From NCBI GenBank assembly GCA_963750535.1, contig CAVVRF010000033.1, positions 62,001 through 126,000 of the forward strand: 64,000 bases of DNA, given 5' to 3'. Below the pieces are notes generated by a model. The model made no database searches. It saw nothing but the letters and a program-made list of their open reading frames with translations, and had not been told where the DNA came from. The translations under genes and the position numbers were made by a program. The stretch comes from JAKFWF01 sp963750535. GTDB lineage: Bacteria > Pseudomonadota > Alphaproteobacteria > Rhizobiales > Hyphomicrobiaceae. Below, piece after piece: positions 20,480 through 29,090 of this stretch (its first letter is position 1; every line of letters starts with the position of its first letter).

Positions 20480-21025
20480 CTAGTCGCAATCGGAGCCGCC
20501 ACGGCCCACCTTGTAGCTGCGATGGATCGCTTCCACGATGGCGTCGTACTTGCGGCGCTGCTCGGCGGGGTAATTGAGCTGCCAGCCGTAGATGTAGCGC
20601 CCCTCGCAAACGAAAGTGATGCGCTCGTAGAACATCGTATCGCCCTTCCGTCCCGACAAAACGAACCAGGTATCCTTGACCGGCGCATAGTCCAACTGGG
20701 CGTCGGCGTACGACTCCGCCATGACGAACGAACGATACGATTCGAGCGTTTCGGAGGTGTCGTTCGGCGCCGCGGTCGCGATCAGCCTGGCGACCCCGTC
20801 GGTCGATTTCCACACCCCGCCACTCTCGCTGTTGGGCGTCGGCGCGGCAATGAAGAGGCCGCCCGGATAGCTGAGCTGGAAGCCGAATTTCTGGTTCTTG
20901 TAGGTCGACCAGCCCTGGGTGAGGATCGTGCCCCTGGAGGTCTCGGTGGCGGCCGCCCCGGCGAGCGGCGCGGCGGCAAAAACTAGCGCCCCGATGGCCA
21001 TGATTGTGAGATGCCGAACGGTCAT
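20480..21025 (-). CDS. exported protein of unknown function
   Basis: A 181-residue product with a signal peptide (MTVRHLTIMAIGALVFAAAPLAGAAA) and a mature domain starting GWSTYKNQKFGFQLSYPGGLF, then VARLIATAAPNDTSETLESYRSFVMAES and ending YDAIVEAIHRSYKVGRGGSDCD. The pattern of a short beta-rich domain with F-x-L-x-YP resembles small periplasmic proteins found beside many genes in alphaproteobacteria; no function can be given. The frame is open far upstream but the signal peptide fixes the start at 21025. Divergent from the glycosylase gene. Confidence 0.75.
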   Translation of the reverse strand: MTVRHLTIMAIGALVFAAAPLAGAAATETSRGTILTQGWSTYKNQKFGFQLSYPGGLFIAAPTPNSESGGVWKSTDGVARLIATAAPNDTSETLESYRSFVMAESYADAQLDYAPVKDTWFVLSGRKGDTMFYERITFVCEGRYIYGWQLNYPAEQRRKYDAIVEAIHRSYKVGRGGSDCD

Positions 21026-21148
21026 TGACGCAACTCTCTTCACATCTGCACGCACTGACGATGATAGTGCTTCGCGCTCGAAAATCCATCTGTCGCGGAC
21101 TACATCGGGCATGAAATATACGGACGCTCCCTGATCGGGTTTCAACTC

Positions 21149-21814
21149 ATGCCGCCGCGCCGCAATGCCCATCCCCGTTTGATCGTCCTCGACGATGACA
21201 TTGCCGATGGCATCCGGGCGCTGCGTCGCAAGTGCGCCTTCATCCGCAAGATGCATGATGTTGCCGGCGATCCGCCGTTGCGCCGGCGTGATCCGGGATT
21301 TGAGGGGTTGGCGCAAATCGTCGTCTCGCAGCAATTGTCGGTCGCCAGTGCCACCGCCATCTGGAATCGATTCGCCGCCCTCGTGCAGCCGATGGAAGCC
21401 GGCGCGCTGCTGGCGACATCCGACGAGGAATTGCGCAGCGCCGGCTTGTCGCGGCCGAAGGTCCGAACCTTGCGTGCGGTCTCGTCGGCGGTTGCGCTCG
21501 AGGGATTGGCACTCGACCGGCTCGACGGCGCCAGCGATCAGGCAGTGCACGAGGCCCTGACCGCCGTGTCCGGTATTGGACCCTGGACGGCCGACATCTT
21601 TCTGTTGTTCTGCCTTGGACGTGCGGATGCGTTTGCCGCCGGGGACCTGGCGCTGCAGGAGGCGGCGCGGATGGCGCTCGAGCTCGAGCAGCGACCGAGC
21701 GCGACCGAGCTTCTGGAAATCGCGGAACGCTGGCGGCCCTGGCGTGGCGTCGCCGCCCGCATGCTGTGGACCTACTACAAGGCGGTCAAGCAGAGGGAAG
21801 GCATAACAGGCTGA
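21149..21814 (+). CDS. DNA-3-methyladenine glycosylase II (AlkA-type, HhH-GPD)
   Basis: A 221-residue base-excision glycosylase removing alkylated purines. The helix-hairpin-helix and catalytic region VSGIGPWTADIFLLFCLGRADAFAAGD contains the catalytic Asp near residue 170; SQQLSVASATAIW and RPWRGVAARMLWTYY are typical too. The N-terminal TBP-like domain of E. coli AlkA is absent, as in many compact bacterial forms. Divergently transcribed from the exported protein gene, 123 bases away. Confidence 0.92.
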   Translation: MPPRRNAHPRLIVLDDDIADGIRALRRKCAFIRKMHDVAGDPPLRRRDPGFEGLAQIVVSQQLSVASATAIWNRFAALVQPMEAGALLATSDEELRSAGLSRPKVRTLRAVSSAVALEGLALDRLDGASDQAVHEALTAVSGIGPWTADIFLLFCLGRADAFAAGDLALQEAARMALELEQRPSATELLEIAERWRPWRGVAARMLWTYYKAVKQREGITG

Positions 21815-21950
21815 CTTAGAACAGAAAAATTTATCTGTGGCAGAAAATCTCATGGTCCTTCACAGAAGGGACACATGCAGATAATATTGTTTGCGTCGGG
21901 TCGGGATGTGCGAGACCGATCCGTTGGGAAACCGACGGGACGCTTGCACG

Positions 21951-22511
21951 TGAATGCTCACGCCGCGATACCGGAACAATGCCCGGCCTTGGTGCTTGAA
22001 CGCCGATTTCCGGCCGCTCAGCTACTATCCGCTATCGCTATGGTGCTGGCAGGATACGGTGAAGGCGGTGTTCCTGGATCGGGTTAACATCGTCTCCGAA
22101 TATGAGCGCTGCGTTCGCAGCACCTCGTTCGAGATGCGCCTGCCAAGCGTCGTGTCCCTGAAAACCTACGTAAAACCGGCCCTGTATCCGGCTTTTACGA
22201 GGTTCAACGTGTTTCTGCGCGACCGATTCGTCTGCCAGTACTGCGGCGCCAAGCACGATCTGACGTTCGATCACCTCGTGCCGCGGGCGCGTGGTGGCAT
22301 GACCCGCTGGGACAACGTCGTAGCCGCCTGCTCGCCGTGCAATCTGAGGAAAGGCAGCGACATGCCGGAGCAAGCCGGCATGCGACCGACGCAGTATCCG
22401 TATCGGCCGACCGTGTTCGAGCTGCATCGCAATGGGCGGCTGTTCCCGCCAAACTACCTCCACGAAAGCTGGATGGACTATTTGTATTGGGATACCGAGC
22501 TCGAGCCGTAG
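21951..22511 (+). CDS. HNH endonuclease with an apparent +1 frameshift near its start
   Basis: The C-terminal 165 residues are a clear HNH nuclease of a conserved alphaproteobacterial family: NVFLRDRFVCQYCGAKHDLTFDHLVPRARGG and CSPCNLRKG hold the zinc-binding CxxC pairs and the HNH histidine. The family usually begins MNAH...PALVLNADFRPLSYYPLS. Here MNAHAAIPEQCPALVL is read from a GTG at 21951, while NADFRPLSYYPLS is one frame over, so one extra base lies near 21998. An ATG at 21954 gives an open frame in the second register (185 residues) with a garbled N-terminus. Either sequencing error or a real lesion. Confidence 0.85.
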
Positions 22512-22898
22512 GACTTTTTTGGCTTTTTCCGTGCCCGCCGGACGCAAGATCGGGGCAGTGGTGAACACGTAGCGGACACGGCACCGCTGCCGATCACTAG
22601 CAATTGCCCGTGCTCAACAACCATCGAGCCACTTATCGCGAGATCGAGTTCGAGCGGTAGAAGCCGATTGATCCCGCAAGGATTCCGCCTAGTATGGGTC
22701 GGGCGTTGGAGTGAGTTGGCAAGCCTTCATCAGCCGAAATGCCGCGGCGTGGCTGCGAGCAAAGGACGGCAGCTAACGGGCTCCGGCGTAGGATGGCCGA
22801 CCCAGGTCTCATAGAGACAGAATTTCTTCAGGCAAAAATCAACGATATTTTAACAGCTTATCGCGCCGTGCTGCATTTGCACCGAAGCGGTGAGAGCC
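22512..22898. other. intergenic gap, nothing recognised
   Basis: About 390 bases. A T-rich run (CTTTTTTGGCTTTTTCC) follows the HNH stop but without a clear stem. The last 40 bases resemble those before the second 4-Cys gene at 23937 and belong to that duplication. Confidence 0.4.
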
Positions 22899-23315
22899 AT
22901 GAAGCAGATTCTGGCTATGGTAGGCGCCACATTCGTAACGGCTGCCGCTGGCGTGTCGGCTACTGACGCCCTGCCCGTGTACGACATCGAGCGCTTGTGT
23001 CAGTGGCAGGAAGATGTTCGATGGATGCGCGGCAATCGCAAGCTGCATGACGCTGAGGAATTTTCCGATTGCCTTGATCGAGATCGACGGGCCTACAACT
23101 CGCTGCAGCAGCTCTGGCCACAACTGCCAACAGAAATAAAGACCCTTTGCCAGGCGGTGGCCGCGACCCATGGACCTCCCTCATATTGGATGATGGAGGT
23201 CTGTGTTCAGCTGGAGCTGAAGAAGGCAAGACGAGAAGGGCAATTTTCGCTCGATCGCAACTCAATAGTGACCGTAATGGGGGCCGGCCCCGTCTGGTCG
23301 CCAGCAGCCATTTGA
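22899..23315 (+). CDS. small exported four-cysteine protein, copy 1
   Basis: A 138-residue product with a signal peptide (MKQILAMVGATFVTAAAGVSA) and a mature part holding four cysteines in RLCQWQEDVRW, SDCLDRDRRAYNSL, KTLCQAVAAT and SYWMMEVC, likely two disulfides in the periplasm. I do not recognise a function. A paralogue 1.04 kb downstream keeps all four cysteines. The ATG at 22899 is used because it matches the paralogue; a GTG at 22890 is in frame. The C-terminal tail after the last Cys has diverged from copy 2. Confidence 0.75.
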   Translation: MKQILAMVGATFVTAAAGVSATDALPVYDIERLCQWQEDVRWMRGNRKLHDAEEFSDCLDRDRRAYNSLQQLWPQLPTEIKTLCQAVAATHGPPSYWMMEVCVQLELKKARREGQFSLDRNSIVTVMGAGPVWSPAAI

Positions 23316-23534
23316 TCACAGTCGGCGACAACGGTTTGCCGGCGGCGCCATCAGGCACGATCACTCACCGCACATCCGCGTCGCCGCCATTGCCGTGATT
23401 AGCTTGCCCACCCGCGACAGATGGTCGGCGGCTGCGCAGGCCAGGATCGGCCATCATGTTGCCAGCGCGGTGGGCAAATTAAAGTACAGCGATGACCTCG
23501 ACTTTCGCGCTCTCGAAGCGCCATCATACTCGAC

Positions 23535-23747
23535 ATGAACATAAGCGACTTGCTCGGGCTCATGTACCACGCCGACGCAAACGTTGACGATGGCTCATTG
23601 CCTGCCGATGCGATCGAGAGGCTGGAAGCGCTCAAGCTGATCTGGCACGACGGCGAGCGATGGCAAGTCACGGACCTTGGGCGTGCGGCGCTGGCTGCCT
23701 TGGAAGCCCTGGAAGCCGCGGAAGCCATCGATGACAAGAAGCAGTGA
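23535..23747 (+). CDS. small acidic protein of unknown function
   Basis: A 70-residue product (MNISDLLGLMYHADANVDDG... to AIDDKKQ) with a predicted winged-helix-like or helical layout: IERLEALKLIWHDGERWQVTDLGRAALAALEALEAAEA. The RW-x-V-T-DLGRAAL part resembles the end of small DNA-binding or DUF folds. It lies between the two 4-Cys genes on the same strand. Confidence 0.6.
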   Translation: MNISDLLGLMYHADANVDDGSLPADAIERLEALKLIWHDGERWQVTDLGRAALAALEALEAAEAIDDKKQ

Positions 23748-23936
23748 CGCCTGCCCGGCTGGCGAAGCTGATCGAGTTGCGCGGTAGCGCCCGCTGGCGA
23801 CTTAGGTCTAATGCCCCACCGACTTAGGGCTTAATGCGCCGAAATCGCTTGAGGCCAAAAAACATGGCTGCTTTAATGAGTTATCGCGGCCGTGCCGCCT
23901 TTTCCACATGGAGCACGGCACCGAAGCGGTGCGCTC

Positions 23937-24308
23937 ATGAAGCAGATTCGTGCCACCTTCAGTGCTACATTTATTATGGCAGCCCCTGCCGTGCTGGCTA
24001 CTGACGCACTGCCCCTGTACGACATTGGACGCATGTGCCGGTGGCAGCAGGACGTTCGATGGACGCCCGGCTATCGCAAGCCGCAAAGCACGGACGAATA
24101 TTCCGACTGCCTCGATCGAGATCGACGGGCTTACAATTCTCTGCAGTCGGTCTGGCCACAACTGTCAACTGAAACAAAGAGCGTCTGCCACGCGGTGGCC
24201 GCGACCAATGGGCCTCCATCGTATTGGATGATGGAAATCTGCGTTATTTCTGAGCAAAGGCGGCGAGACGAGAGCAGGAATCCGCTGTCGATCAAGACGC
24301 AATTCTAG
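23937..24308 (+). CDS. small exported four-cysteine protein, copy 2
   Basis: A 123-residue paralogue of the gene at 22899, with signal peptide MKQIRATFSATFIMAAPAVLA and the same four-cysteine skeleton (RMCRWQQDVRW, SDCLDRDRRAYNSL, KSVCHAVAAT, SYWMMEIC). Similarity extends into the upstream bases (CACCGAAGCGGTG) and downstream (TTGATCACAG), so the duplicated unit included flanking DNA. Function unknown; family appears restricted. Confidence 0.75.
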   Translation: MKQIRATFSATFIMAAPAVLATDALPLYDIGRMCRWQQDVRWTPGYRKPQSTDEYSDCLDRDRRAYNSLQSVWPQLSTETKSVCHAVAATNGPPSYWMMEICVISEQRRRDESRNPLSIKTQF

Positions 24309-24390
24309 GCTCGGCGCGCAACCAGCCCTCGCTCCGGCGCCCATACCACTTGATCACAGACGCCGACACTCTTCGGCGCAGACGCCCAAG

Positions 24391-24420
24391 AAAAAGGCCC
24401 TGATGTCAGACATCAGGGCC
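24391..24420 (-). terminator. intrinsic terminator for the minus-strand gene at 24501
   Basis: GGCCCTGATGT pairs perfectly with ACATCAGGGCC (3-base loop), followed on the minus strand by TTTTT. It lies 80 bases after the stop of the small minus-strand gene and supports that gene being expressed. Confidence 0.85.
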
Positions 24421-24500
24421 AAGTTGATCGAGATCGAGAGCAGCGGACATAAATTGCCGATGGCAGCGCGATGGCGCAGGCGAGGGGGAGGCCGCGGGCC

Positions 24501-24719
24501 TCATGCCGCCTTGCGGAGCTTGTTTGAAGCGCACAGTTCATGGGCGATCAGATCGACGACCTTGCTCCAGTCGAGCGTCGAGACGTCAACCGGGCCCAGG
24601 CCGAATGCTCGCAGTGCGTCGGCCGGGGTGCCACCGTCCCGGAAGATGCGGGCACAGGTCTGGCGCGACAGGCCCTGGGCCTGGTTCCATTGCACGGGGT
24701 TGATGTGGGTGGGGAGCAT
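24501..24719 (-). CDS. small protein of unknown function
   Basis: A 72-residue product from the ATG at 24719 (MLPTHINPVQWNQAQGLSRQ) with TCARIFRDGGTPADALRAFGLG and a C-terminal SKVVDLIAHELCASNKLRKAA. The frame extends to a TTG at 24749. The central part has the look of a short helix-turn-helix but no family is recognised. A strong terminator downstream supports it as a real gene. Confidence 0.6.
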   Translation of the reverse strand: MLPTHINPVQWNQAQGLSRQTCARIFRDGGTPADALRAFGLGPVDVSTLDWSKVVDLIAHELCASNKLRKAA

Positions 24720-24832
24720 GGGGGGTGCCTCGAATGGTTTGCAGACCAACGCTCAAGCAGCACGAACGCTGACCGAAGGGGACGCGGGGGAACTCAACTG
24801 GCGCCAACTACGCGGCGCGGCCGAACACTGGG

Positions 24833-25576
24833 ACGCAACAGACTTGAACTTCACTCACAGCCGGCCGATAAGCTCACTGGCCGGAAGGTAGAAGTGGCAG
24901 ACGCATCCAGTGCTAACGCATCACGACGCAGAACCATGAACTGTGATGCTTCGACGGACTACAGGTCCATTGCACTCGACACGTCTGCCTACTCGTTGGA
25001 TGACGGCGGAACTGGGCCGCGGTCTTCCGAATCTCGCAAGGGTCTTCACCTGACTTCCTGATCCTCATGCTGCCTTCGGCTGCGGCACACTCTGGCCGGT
25101 GGCTGCCGGCTCTCGACGACGGCGCTCGAGATCGGCCAGAATTGCCAGCGCAACACCACTCAAGCTACGCCACTCGGAACCACCATCCGGCTCCACGGCC
25201 GGAGCGGGGCGGTGTCCAACGCCGGACGCAACGGACTTCAACGCGACCAACGACGCTACTGGTTCTGGATTAGGCGACATGCACGCAACCTCAACGGGGC
25301 CCAACGCAGCAGGGCGACTGGACGCGAAGTGGAACGCAACGGGACTTTAATGCCGAGTGACCGAATGCAACCGCCACGAACGCGACGATACCGGACCTAA
25401 CACTGGCTTCGAGGGCTCGGCGAGCCGCTCCAACGTACGCTTCGACTTCACCGTGGCAGCAGCTCGCCTGCACTTCTGGAGCGTGCTCGACAGCACGGCC
25501 CTCGGGGACGCAGACGCCACAAAAGGTGACACAACCGAACTCAACTGACGCTCTACCGACGCAACTGCAACGCAAC
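24833..25576. repeat. region with six ACGCAAC repeats, degenerate tandem-repeat or relic coding DNA
   Basis: ACGCAAC occurs at 24833, 25226, 25283, 25334, 25559 and 25570, far more than chance, along with AACTCAACTG twice and GACTT(G/C)AAC twice. The plus strand is rich in A and C, unlike the GC-balanced genes nearby. Minus-strand frames here read Val/Ala/Ser-rich peptides such as SLVALKSVASGV, suggestive of a decayed repeat protein. No coding region is firmly supported between 24750 and 25859. Confidence 0.45.
25065..25304 (-). CDS. possible small protein inside the repeat-rich stretch
   Basis: A 79-residue frame (MGPVEVACMSPNPEPVASLVALKSVASGVG...) ending GVALAILADLERRRREPAATGQSVPQPKAA. The C-terminal half has ordinary composition, the N-terminal half is built from the local repeat. 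No RBS of note and no recognised family; it may be a remnant. Confidence 0.25.
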   Translation of the reverse strand: MGPVEVACMSPNPEPVASLVALKSVASGVGHRPAPAVEPDGGSEWRSLSGVALAILADLERRRREPAATGQSVPQPKAA

Positions 25577-25859
25577 GCTTGACCGCAGGGGCACCAAACA
25601 CGACGCTTCCGACAGGCGCATCAGCCGGTGTGAAATCCGAAGCTCGAACTCGTGCAGTACGCGACAATCTACGCCACTCGCTCTGCTGTGCTTCACTTCA
25701 CCCGTTCGCACTGTGTTCCGCGAACAAGGGAGAATAAATACCCGGCGTGTGGCGGGATTGAGACAGTTCGTAGGTGAAAACTCGGTCTTTGGCTGAATCC
25801 GCTTGCAGAATTGGATTGCGCTTGACCTCAGGCGCAGAGCCGCGCCATTAACACTTTGA

Positions 25860-26390
25860 TTAATATGATTTTTTTTCTTTTGTGGAAAACGCCGCCTGCA
25901 GCGTGCCAATGACCATGGCCACAGAGAGAAATACATTCCATCCGGCAAAGGAGAGACCCAGGAAACGACCGGCCGCCTCGTCGCAGCGGATCACCGTGAC
26001 GTTCTTCAAGCGTTCCAGGAGATTGCCGCCGGCCTGAGGCGCCGCGCCGGTCGCGGCGCAGCTATCCGGTCCAGGCCAGAACTTCCATTCCGCGCCTGCG
26101 TGGTACGCTCCGAGCCCGGCATTGGCGAGAAACGCCAGCGATACAAGAAAGAACAATACCGCCGCCGCCCGGGGCCGCCCCGAGCGAAGCAGCACCAAGG
26201 CAACGAAAAGCGCAGGAATTCCAGCATAGTAGGCATAGCGCTGCTGCAGGCAGAGCGGACAAGGCTGCATGCCGCCGAGGTGCTGGAACCCGAGCGCGAT
26301 CAGGATCGCCGCAAGCGCTGCGAGCAGCGAGAGGGCACCCCAGCGGTAGGCCGGGTCGTTGCTGATGCTGAAGGAAACGGAGCCTAGCAT
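25860..26390 (-). CDS. dsbB: disulfide bond formation protein DsbB
   Basis: A 176-residue inner-membrane protein with four transmembrane helices. The first redox pair is in MQPCPLCLQQRYAYY and the second in DSCAATG and VIRCDEAAGRFLGLSFAGWN, the classic DsbB arrangement that reoxidises DsbA and passes electrons to quinone. Start is the ATG at 26390 (MLGSVSFSIS). It follows yqaA by 35 bases on the same strand and is likely cotranscribed. Confidence 0.93.
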   Translation of the reverse strand: MLGSVSFSISNDPAYRWGALSLLAALAAILIALGFQHLGGMQPCPLCLQQRYAYYAGIPALFVALVLLRSGRPRAAAVLFFLVSLAFLANAGLGAYHAGAEWKFWPGPDSCAATGAAPQAGGNLLERLKNVTVIRCDEAAGRFLGLSFAGWNVFLSVAMVIGTLQAAFSTKEKKSY

Positions 26391-26425
26391 TTGTCGCCGC
26401 CTGATCGTGGGATTGAACAAAATCT

Positions 26426-27007
26426 CTATACGAGAAATTTGACCGCGACGAACCCACCGACGAGCAGGACCACCCCGACCGTCGTCACCAGCGTCAGCCG
26501 CCGCTCGATAAAGTCGCGGATCGGCTCGCCGAACCAATAGAGCAGGCCGGCGACCAGGAAGAACCGCATGGAGCGGGCGATCACGCTCGCCCCGATAAAT
26601 GCGGCCAGGTTCATGTGCGCCGCACCGGCCGTGATCGTCAGCAGCTTGTATGGAATGGGCGTCATGCCCTTGACGATCAGGATCGGCACTCCCCACTCGT
26701 TGAACCAGGCCGTCGCCTGCTCGAACTTCAGGCCGAGCCCATAGAAATTGATCACCGGCTTGCCGATGCTCTCCAGCAGGAAGTGGCCGATGGCATAGCC
26801 GAAGACACCGCCGATGACCGAGGCGATGGTCGCGAGGCCCGCATACCAGAAGGCCTTGGCGCGGTCCTTGAGAACCATCGGGATCAGCATGACGTCAGGC
26901 GGGATCGGGAAGAACGAGCTTTCCGCGAACGACACCCAGAATAGCGCCGCCGGCGCGCGTCGGTCGCCGGCGAGGCCCATCATCCAATCGTAGAGGCGCT
27001 TGATCAT
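26426..27007 (-). CDS. YqaA/DedA-family membrane protein
   Basis: A 193-residue protein of the SNARE-associated/DedA (VTT) superfamily, with FWVSFAESSFFPIPPDVML, YAIGHFLLESIGKP and the signature GMTPIPYKLLTITAGAAHM; about five hydrophobic segments. Members act in lipid scrambling or undecaprenyl-phosphate recycling; the exact role of the YqaA branch is not established. A miniature mobile element begins 14 bases upstream of its ATG, so its native promoter has probably been displaced. Confidence 0.88.
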   Translation of the reverse strand: MIKRLYDWMMGLAGDRRAPAALFWVSFAESSFFPIPPDVMLIPMVLKDRAKAFWYAGLATIASVIGGVFGYAIGHFLLESIGKPVINFYGLGLKFEQATAWFNEWGVPILIVKGMTPIPYKLLTITAGAAHMNLAAFIGASVIARSMRFFLVAGLLYWFGEPIRDFIERRLTLVTTVGVVLLVGGFVAVKFLV

Positions 27008-27020
27008 GGCGGGGAGTTAA

Positions 27021-27286
27021 GAGCCTGTCCGGGGGATTTTCATGAGATTTCATGGCCCAATGTCGAGCCGATCCGCAAGGAGCAGCCCGCTGGTCGTAGC
27101 TTGGCTACGGCCAAGGGCTGCGACGCGGCGAGCGACCGAGATTGGGCCACCTCCGGTCGCGCTTGCTTGGCCCATCTGGTTCGTCGCGCACCTTGCCGAT
27201 ACCTAGGGTATCGGCTGCGCCGACACTCCTGCCATCTGGACCATGCATGCGCGATGAAACTCCATGAAAATCCCCCGGACAGGCTC
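27021..27286 (+). mobile_element. 266-bp miniature element (MITE-like), copy 1
   Basis: Terminal inverted repeats GAGCCTGTCCGGGGGATTTT / AAAATCCCCCGGACAGGCTC bound the unit, and TAA duplications flank it (27018-27020, 27287-27289). No transposase is encoded. Inside are nested palindromes (GTAGC..GCTAC, CCGATACC..GGTATCGG). A second copy lies inverted at 48996-49263, about 95% alike by eye. Three-base TNA duplications and GAGCCTGT ends fit mobilisation by an IS5-family (IS1031-type) transposase, which is inference. Confidence 0.88.
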
Positions 27287-27429
27287 TAAGGGCGCGCGGT
27301 CATGTTGTCCACTGCTGCAAGCGACCACGCCTCACTATGCGCTACCCTGTGTTGCCTGCGGGATTGGTGGACCACCGCGATATGCGCCTATAAGACTGCA
27401 GCAGCCGCGTACATTCGCACGGGGACAAA

Positions 27430-28149
27430 TTGCCAGACATCGAACCGGCCAGGCGCGGCTTCGAGCGAACGGACACCTGGGTGTTCGACCTCGACAACAC
27501 GCTATATCCAGCCGAATGCGACCTGTTTGCCCAGGTCGACCGGCGCATGGGCGAGTACGTGGCGAGGTTCCTGGGCGTGCCCTACGCCTACGCGCGCCAC
27601 CTGCAAAAGAGCTATTATCGCCAGTTCGGCACCACGCTGTCCGGGCTGATGCAGGTCCATCGCATGGATCCCCGGCCGTTCCTCGACTACGTGCACGATA
27701 TCGATCTGACGCCGGTCAAGGAGAGCCCAGGGCTCGCAGCCGCGATCGACAAGCTGCCGGGACGCAAGCTCATCTTCACCAATGGCTCGCACCGGCACGC
27801 CGAACGGGTCGCCGCGAAGCTCGGCGTCCTCCACTTGTTCGACGGCATCCACGATATCGTCGCCTGCGACTACGTGCCGAAGCCCCACGCGCCGGCGTAC
27901 CAGGCGTTCGTCAAGGCGCACGGCTTCGCGCCGGCAAGCGCGGCGATGTTCGAGGACATGCCGCACAATCTCGAGCAGCCGCATGCGCTCGGCATGACCA
28001 CCGTGCTCGTACATTCGAGCTACATGGACCATCCGATCCAGCAGAAGATCCGCAGCTGGACATCCCTGCCCGACCACGTTCATCACGTGACCGAAGACCT
28101 GCCGGGCTTCCTTGACGACCTGAATTCCTGCCTTGCAACACCCGCCTGA
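27430..28149 (+). CDS. HAD-family pyrimidine 5'-nucleotidase-like phosphatase
   Basis: A 239-residue haloacid dehalogenase-fold hydrolase. Motif I is DLDNTLYP, motif II the Thr/Ser in IFTNGS, motif III Lys in YVPKPHAPAY, and motif IV FEDMPHN. The layout matches the SDT1-like pyrimidine nucleotidase group, which dephosphorylates UMP and CMP, or flavin and pyridoxal phosphate analogues. Start is the TTG at 27430 behind a GGGGACAA ribosome site. It precedes an EamA permease gene by 15 bases. Confidence 0.85.
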   Translation: MPDIEPARRGFERTDTWVFDLDNTLYPAECDLFAQVDRRMGEYVARFLGVPYAYARHLQKSYYRQFGTTLSGLMQVHRMDPRPFLDYVHDIDLTPVKESPGLAAAIDKLPGRKLIFTNGSHRHAERVAAKLGVLHLFDGIHDIVACDYVPKPHAPAYQAFVKAHGFAPASAAMFEDMPHNLEQPHALGMTTVLVHSSYMDHPIQQKIRSWTSLPDHVHHVTEDLPGFLDDLNSCLATPA

Positions 28150-28164
28150 AGCGAACGCTCGATC

Positions 28165-29067
28165 ATGCTGACCTTGCTCTGGATCCCGGCGACGATAACC
28201 GCCGCTGCCGCACAAACCGCGCGCAACGCGATGCAACGCCATTTGACGGCGACACTGGGCACCGTCGGCGCGACCCAGGTTCGCTTCCTGTACGGCCTGC
28301 CGTTCGGCCTGCTGTTCCTGATCATCGTCCTGCTGGCGACCGGCGCGCCGGTGCCGGCCATGAACGTCCGTTCGATCGGATTCACCGTTGCGGGCGCGGT
28401 CGCCCAGATCGTCGCGACCGGCCTGATGCTCGCCGCCATGCGTGACCGCGGCTTCGCGGTGACGACTGCCTACACCAAGACCGAGCCGGTCCAGGTCGCG
28501 GTGTTCGGCCTGGCGGTGCTTGGCGATCCGATGACGCCGCTCGGCGCGCTCGGCTGCCTCGTCGCGACCGCCGGCGTCGCGCTGATGTCCTGGAAACCTG
28601 GTGCCGCGGCGGAAGCGTCGGGCTGGAAGCCGCCCGCCATGGGGATCCTGGCCGGGGCATTCTTCGCCATTGCAGCGGTCGGCTTCCGCGGCGGCATCGT
28701 CAATCTGACGGATGGGTCGTTTCTGGTCCGGGCGACGACCACGCTGGTGCTCGGTCTTGCCCTGCAGACGGCGCTGCTGGTGGCGTGGATGCTGATCCTC
28801 GACCGCGAGGCGCTGCTCAAGAGCATTGCCGCCTGGCGGCAGTCGATATTTGCCGGCTTGATGGGGGCCTTCGCCTCCCAGTGCTGGTTCATCGCATTCG
28901 CACTGACCAGCGCGGCCAATGTGCGAACGCTGGCCCTGGTCGAGGTGCTGTTCGCGCAGGCGATGTCGAAGCGGGTATTTGCCCAGGACACCAGCTCGCG
29001 CGAAAAGACCGGCATGATACTGATCGTGGTCGGGGTAGCCGCCCTGCTCGCCGGCGTCGTCGGATAG
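28165..29067 (+). CDS. EamA/DMT-superfamily permease
   Basis: A 300-residue protein with about ten transmembrane helices arranged as two EamA repeats (first ALGCLVATAGVALMSW, second MILIVVGVAALLAGVVG as repeat ends). Drug/metabolite exporters of this type move amino acids, nucleosides or amines; substrate unknown. It follows the HAD phosphatase gene closely and is convergent with another EamA-type gene. Confidence 0.85.
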   Translation: MLTLLWIPATITAAAAQTARNAMQRHLTATLGTVGATQVRFLYGLPFGLLFLIIVLLATGAPVPAMNVRSIGFTVAGAVAQIVATGLMLAAMRDRGFAVTTAYTKTEPVQVAVFGLAVLGDPMTPLGALGCLVATAGVALMSWKPGAAAEASGWKPPAMGILAGAFFAIAAVGFRGGIVNLTDGSFLVRATTTLVLGLALQTALLVAWMLILDREALLKSIAAWRQSIFAGLMGAFASQCWFIAFALTSAANVRTLALVEVLFAQAMSKRVFAQDTSSREKTGMILIVVGVAALLAGVVG

Positions 29068-29090
29068 GCCCGCATGCTGCCGAGGCGCGA

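Noticed and set aside
24780..25600. Diversity-generating retroelement template (AAC-rich stretch)
   Set aside because: No reverse transcriptase, no matching variable repeat pair, and the AAC triplets are not in a coding register.
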